Shown piece by piece: positions 3,731 through 5,595 of a stretch of DNA of 5,595 nucleotides; within the stretch, counting starts at the first letter, position 1, and each line of letters starts with the position of its first letter. This DNA is from Rhodanobacteraceae bacterium (GTDB lineage Bacteria; Pseudomonadota; Gammaproteobacteria; Xanthomonadales; SZUA-5). Made by a program: the position numbers and the translations under genes. The notes under the pieces were generated by a model, which had not been told where the DNA came from, did not search any database, and saw nothing but the letters and a program-made list of their open reading frames with translations. The stretch spans positions 1 to 5,595 of the forward strand of contig QIMA01000092.1 in the NCBI GenBank assembly GCA_003233535.1, read 5' to 3'.

Positions 3731-5595
3731 CTACCAGTGAATCCCGCGCATCAACGCGGCAAAGGCCACCTGCTCGCTCGACGCAGGTTCGTCTGTACCG
3801 CCCTTCTTCCCCTTCGCTGCCGCCGAATCGGGGAATAGCTGGTACGCGGCATTCATCACCACTTCGTGCATCTTCGGTGCCAGCAAATGCATCACCTCGG
3901 CGAACACGCCCAAGCGCGTAGCAATCCGCTGCGGGCGGCGAATGATTGCGTCGGCGACCATTTCCGCCGCTTCTTCGGGCGACAGCGTCGGCACGTTATC
4001 GTACATTTTGGTCGGCCCAATCATCGGCGTGCGCACTAGCGGCATGTTGATTACCGTGAACGACACGTTGGCATCGGAGAACTCCGCTGCCGCGCAGCGA
4101 GAGAAGGCGTCCAAAGCCGCTTTCGACGCCACATAGGCCGAGAATCGTGGCGCATTGGAGAGCACACCGATCGACGAAATATTGATGATGTGGCCGCTGC
4201 GGCGTTCGGTCATCTTCGGCAAAAAGCCCATGATCAAACGCAGCGAACCGAAGTAGTTGAGCTGCATGGTGCGCTCAAAGTCGTGGAAGCGATCGTAGGA
4301 CAGCGACACCGACCGACGAATCGAGCGCCCCGCGTTGTTCACCAACACGTGCGGCGCACCGTGGTCGGCTATCACCTTGGCGACCAACTCGTCGCAAGAC
4401 TCCAAACTGGACAGATCAGCCGAGTAGGCACTGGCCTTGCCGCCAGCTTTTTCAACCGTTTTGCGCGCCTCCTCCAGCTTCTCTGGGTCTCGCGCCACCA
4501 GCAATACGTGAGCACCGGCTTGAGAGCAGCGAATGGCGGAGGCCAAACCGATGCCCGACGAGGCGCCAGTGATCAGAACGGTCTTGCCCTTCACGCGACC
4601 ACTCAACGAGCGATCCACGTACAGATCCGGGTCCAGATGGCGTTCCCAGTAGTCCCACAGACGCCAAGCGTAGTCATCAAGCTCCGGCACGCGAATGCCA
4701 GAACCCTTCAAAGCGGCTTCGGCTTCGCGGTTATCAAAGCGCGTCGGGTAGTTGAAGAACTTGAGCATGTCCTGGGGGATACCCAGCGACTGAAATACGT
4801 GACTGGTGATCCGCTTGACCGGTGGCAGCATGGAAAGCGCCGACTTCACAGCAGCGGGCACGAAGGCAAAGATTCGCGCATCGATACGCATGGTCATCAA
4901 CGGCGCATGACCGGCCTTGGCGAAGATATTCAACACCTCACCAACGCGGCGTGGCGCCGGATCGGTCAAGTGGAAGCAGCCGCCGTCCAAACCGCGCTTG
5001 TGCGCAATATGATCCATGGCATCGACGATAAAATCGACCGGCACCATGTTGATCCGACCACCTTCGAAGCCCATCGTCGGCATCCACGCCGGCAACAGCT
5101 CACGCATGCGCTTGATTAGCGTGAAGAAGTAATACGGACCGTCAATCTTGTCGATTTCGCCGGTCTTGGAGTCACCTACGACGATTGCCGGTCGATAGAT
5201 TCGATACGGCCGACTGCATTCGTTACGAACGATGCCTTCGGAATCGTGTTTGGTGCGGAAGTAAGGATGCTGCAACCCTTCAGCTTCCTCAAACATGTCT
5301 TCGCGGAAAGTGCCCTGGTACAGGCCAGCCGCGGCAATCGAGCTGCAGTGATGGAAACAGCCGGCCTTGATGGCTTCAGCAAACAACACCGCATTTCGGG
5401 TTCCGTCGATGTTGGCAACCTGCTGCGACTCGGCGCTCGCGGTCAAATCGTAGACTGCGGCCAAATGGAATACGTGTTTTACTTTTCCAGTCAGCTCGAC
5501 CAACTGGTCGGCCTTGATCCCCAACTTCGGTTTGGTGAGATCACCCCAGACCGGGACGATGCGGTCAGCCTGGTCCGGGTAACGAGCCTGCAACG
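3731..5595 (-). CDS. Fatty acyl-CoA reductase-like protein, fused two-domain SDR (N-terminus beyond window)
   Basis: The frame is open from the right edge to TAG at 3733-3731, leaving about 620 codons. Compared from memory with the ~660-aa Marinobacter fatty acyl-CoA reductase (Maqu_2507 type), roughly 40 residues including the first GGTGFIG-like nucleotide motif lie outside. Residues here count from the codon at 5593-5591. The N-terminal extended-SDR/NAD_binding_4 domain shows HVFHLAAVYD (40-49), SSIAAAG (84-90) and YFRTK (111-115), giving Tyr111/Lys115. It is followed by GPYYFF (152-157) and VPVDFIVDA (184-192). The C-terminal classical SDR domain (from about 335) has TGASSGIG (342-349), NNAG (419-422), NISS (471-474) and YVASK (487-491), so both catalytic centres look intact. 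The C-terminus EQVAFAALMRGIHW closely resembles the Marinobacter enzyme. That family reduces long-chain acyl-CoA with NADPH through aldehyde to fatty alcohol, feeding wax ester synthesis. That this homologue does the same is inferred. A general SDR oxidoreductase is the fallback. It converges with the phasin gene. Confidence 0.9.
   Translation of the reverse strand, partial: LQARYPDQADRIVPVWGDLTKPKLGIKADQLVELTGKVKHVFHLAAVYDLTASAESQQVANIDGTRNAVLFAEAIKAGCFHHCSSIAAAGLYQGTFREDMFEEAEGLQHPYFRTKHDSEGIVRNECSRPYRIYRPAIVVGDSKTGEIDKIDGPYYFFTLIKRMRELLPAWMPTMGFEGGRINMVPVDFIVDAMDHIAHKRGLDGGCFHLTDPAPRRVGEVLNIFAKAGHAPLMTMRIDARIFAFVPAAVKSALSMLPPVKRITSHVFQSLGIPQDMLKFFNYPTRFDNREAEAALKGSGIRVPELDDYAWRLWDYWERHLDPDLYVDRSLSGRVKGKTVLITGASSGIGLASAIRCSQAGAHVLLVARDPEKLEEARKTVEKAGGKASAYSADLSSLESCDELVAKVIADHGAPHVLVNNAGRSIRRSVSLSYDRFHDFERTMQLNYFGSLRLIMGFLPKMTERRSGHIINISSIGVLSNAPRFSAYVASKAALDAFSRCAAAEFSDANVSFTVINMPLVRTPMIGPTKMYDNVPTLSPEEAAEMVADAIIRRPQRIATRLGVFAEVMHLLAPKMHEVVMNAAYQLFPDSAAAKGKKGGTDEPASSEQVAFAALMRGIHW

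Noticed and set aside
4190..5119. 309-codon open frame on the plus strand inside the reductase gene
   Set aside because: It is antisense to a gene with clear SDR motifs throughout. Its protein is rich in His, Arg and Gln with no recognisable domain, as expected for the opposite strand of a GC-rich gene.

Overview
The window looks like chromosomal DNA of a fairly GC-rich Gram-negative bacterium, most likely a gammaproteobacterium. This rests on the gene families: a PhaF/PhaI-type phasin with a lysine/alanine-rich tail, and a two-domain fatty acyl-CoA reductase of the Marinobacter type. The Xanthomonadales/Nevskiales/Marinobacter neighbourhood is a guess from family distribution, not a measured result. 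I see no tRNA, rRNA, CRISPR array, transposase or phage gene.

Layout. Bases 1-780 (minus strand) hold the first 260 codons of a membrane-anchored alpha/beta-hydrolase lipase/esterase that runs off the left edge. Bases 781-1108 are a divergent promoter region with a 14-bp perfect palindrome nested in a second inverted repeat. Bases 1109-2341 (plus) encode a 410-aa patatin-like acyl hydrolase with an intact Ser/Asp dyad but an unusual oxyanion loop. Bases 2342-2696 are non-coding: a 15-bp tandem duplication, a terminator-like hairpin, and a 17-bp dyad just upstream of the next gene. Bases 2697-3413 (plus) encode a 238-aa polyhydroxyalkanoate (PHA) granule-associated phasin. Bases 3414-3730 lie between convergent genes and are crowded with stem-loops, including a REP-like element and a likely terminator for the minus-strand gene. 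Bases 3731-5595 (minus) encode a fatty acyl-CoA reductase-like protein made of two fused SDR domains. Only its extreme N-terminus is missing at the right edge.

How the genes fit together. All four are lipid genes. Two are hydrolases that could release acyl chains (lipase, patatin). One is a granule-surface protein (phasin). One would reduce acyl-CoA to fatty aldehyde or alcohol. A reasonable inference is a locus for storage-lipid turnover (PHA and perhaps wax ester). The orientations (minus, plus, plus, minus) and the long gaps argue against one operon, so any link is functional rather than co-transcriptional. I found no clearly new system. The most notable items are the gene combination, the atypical patatin, the dyad before the phasin and the stem-loop cluster.
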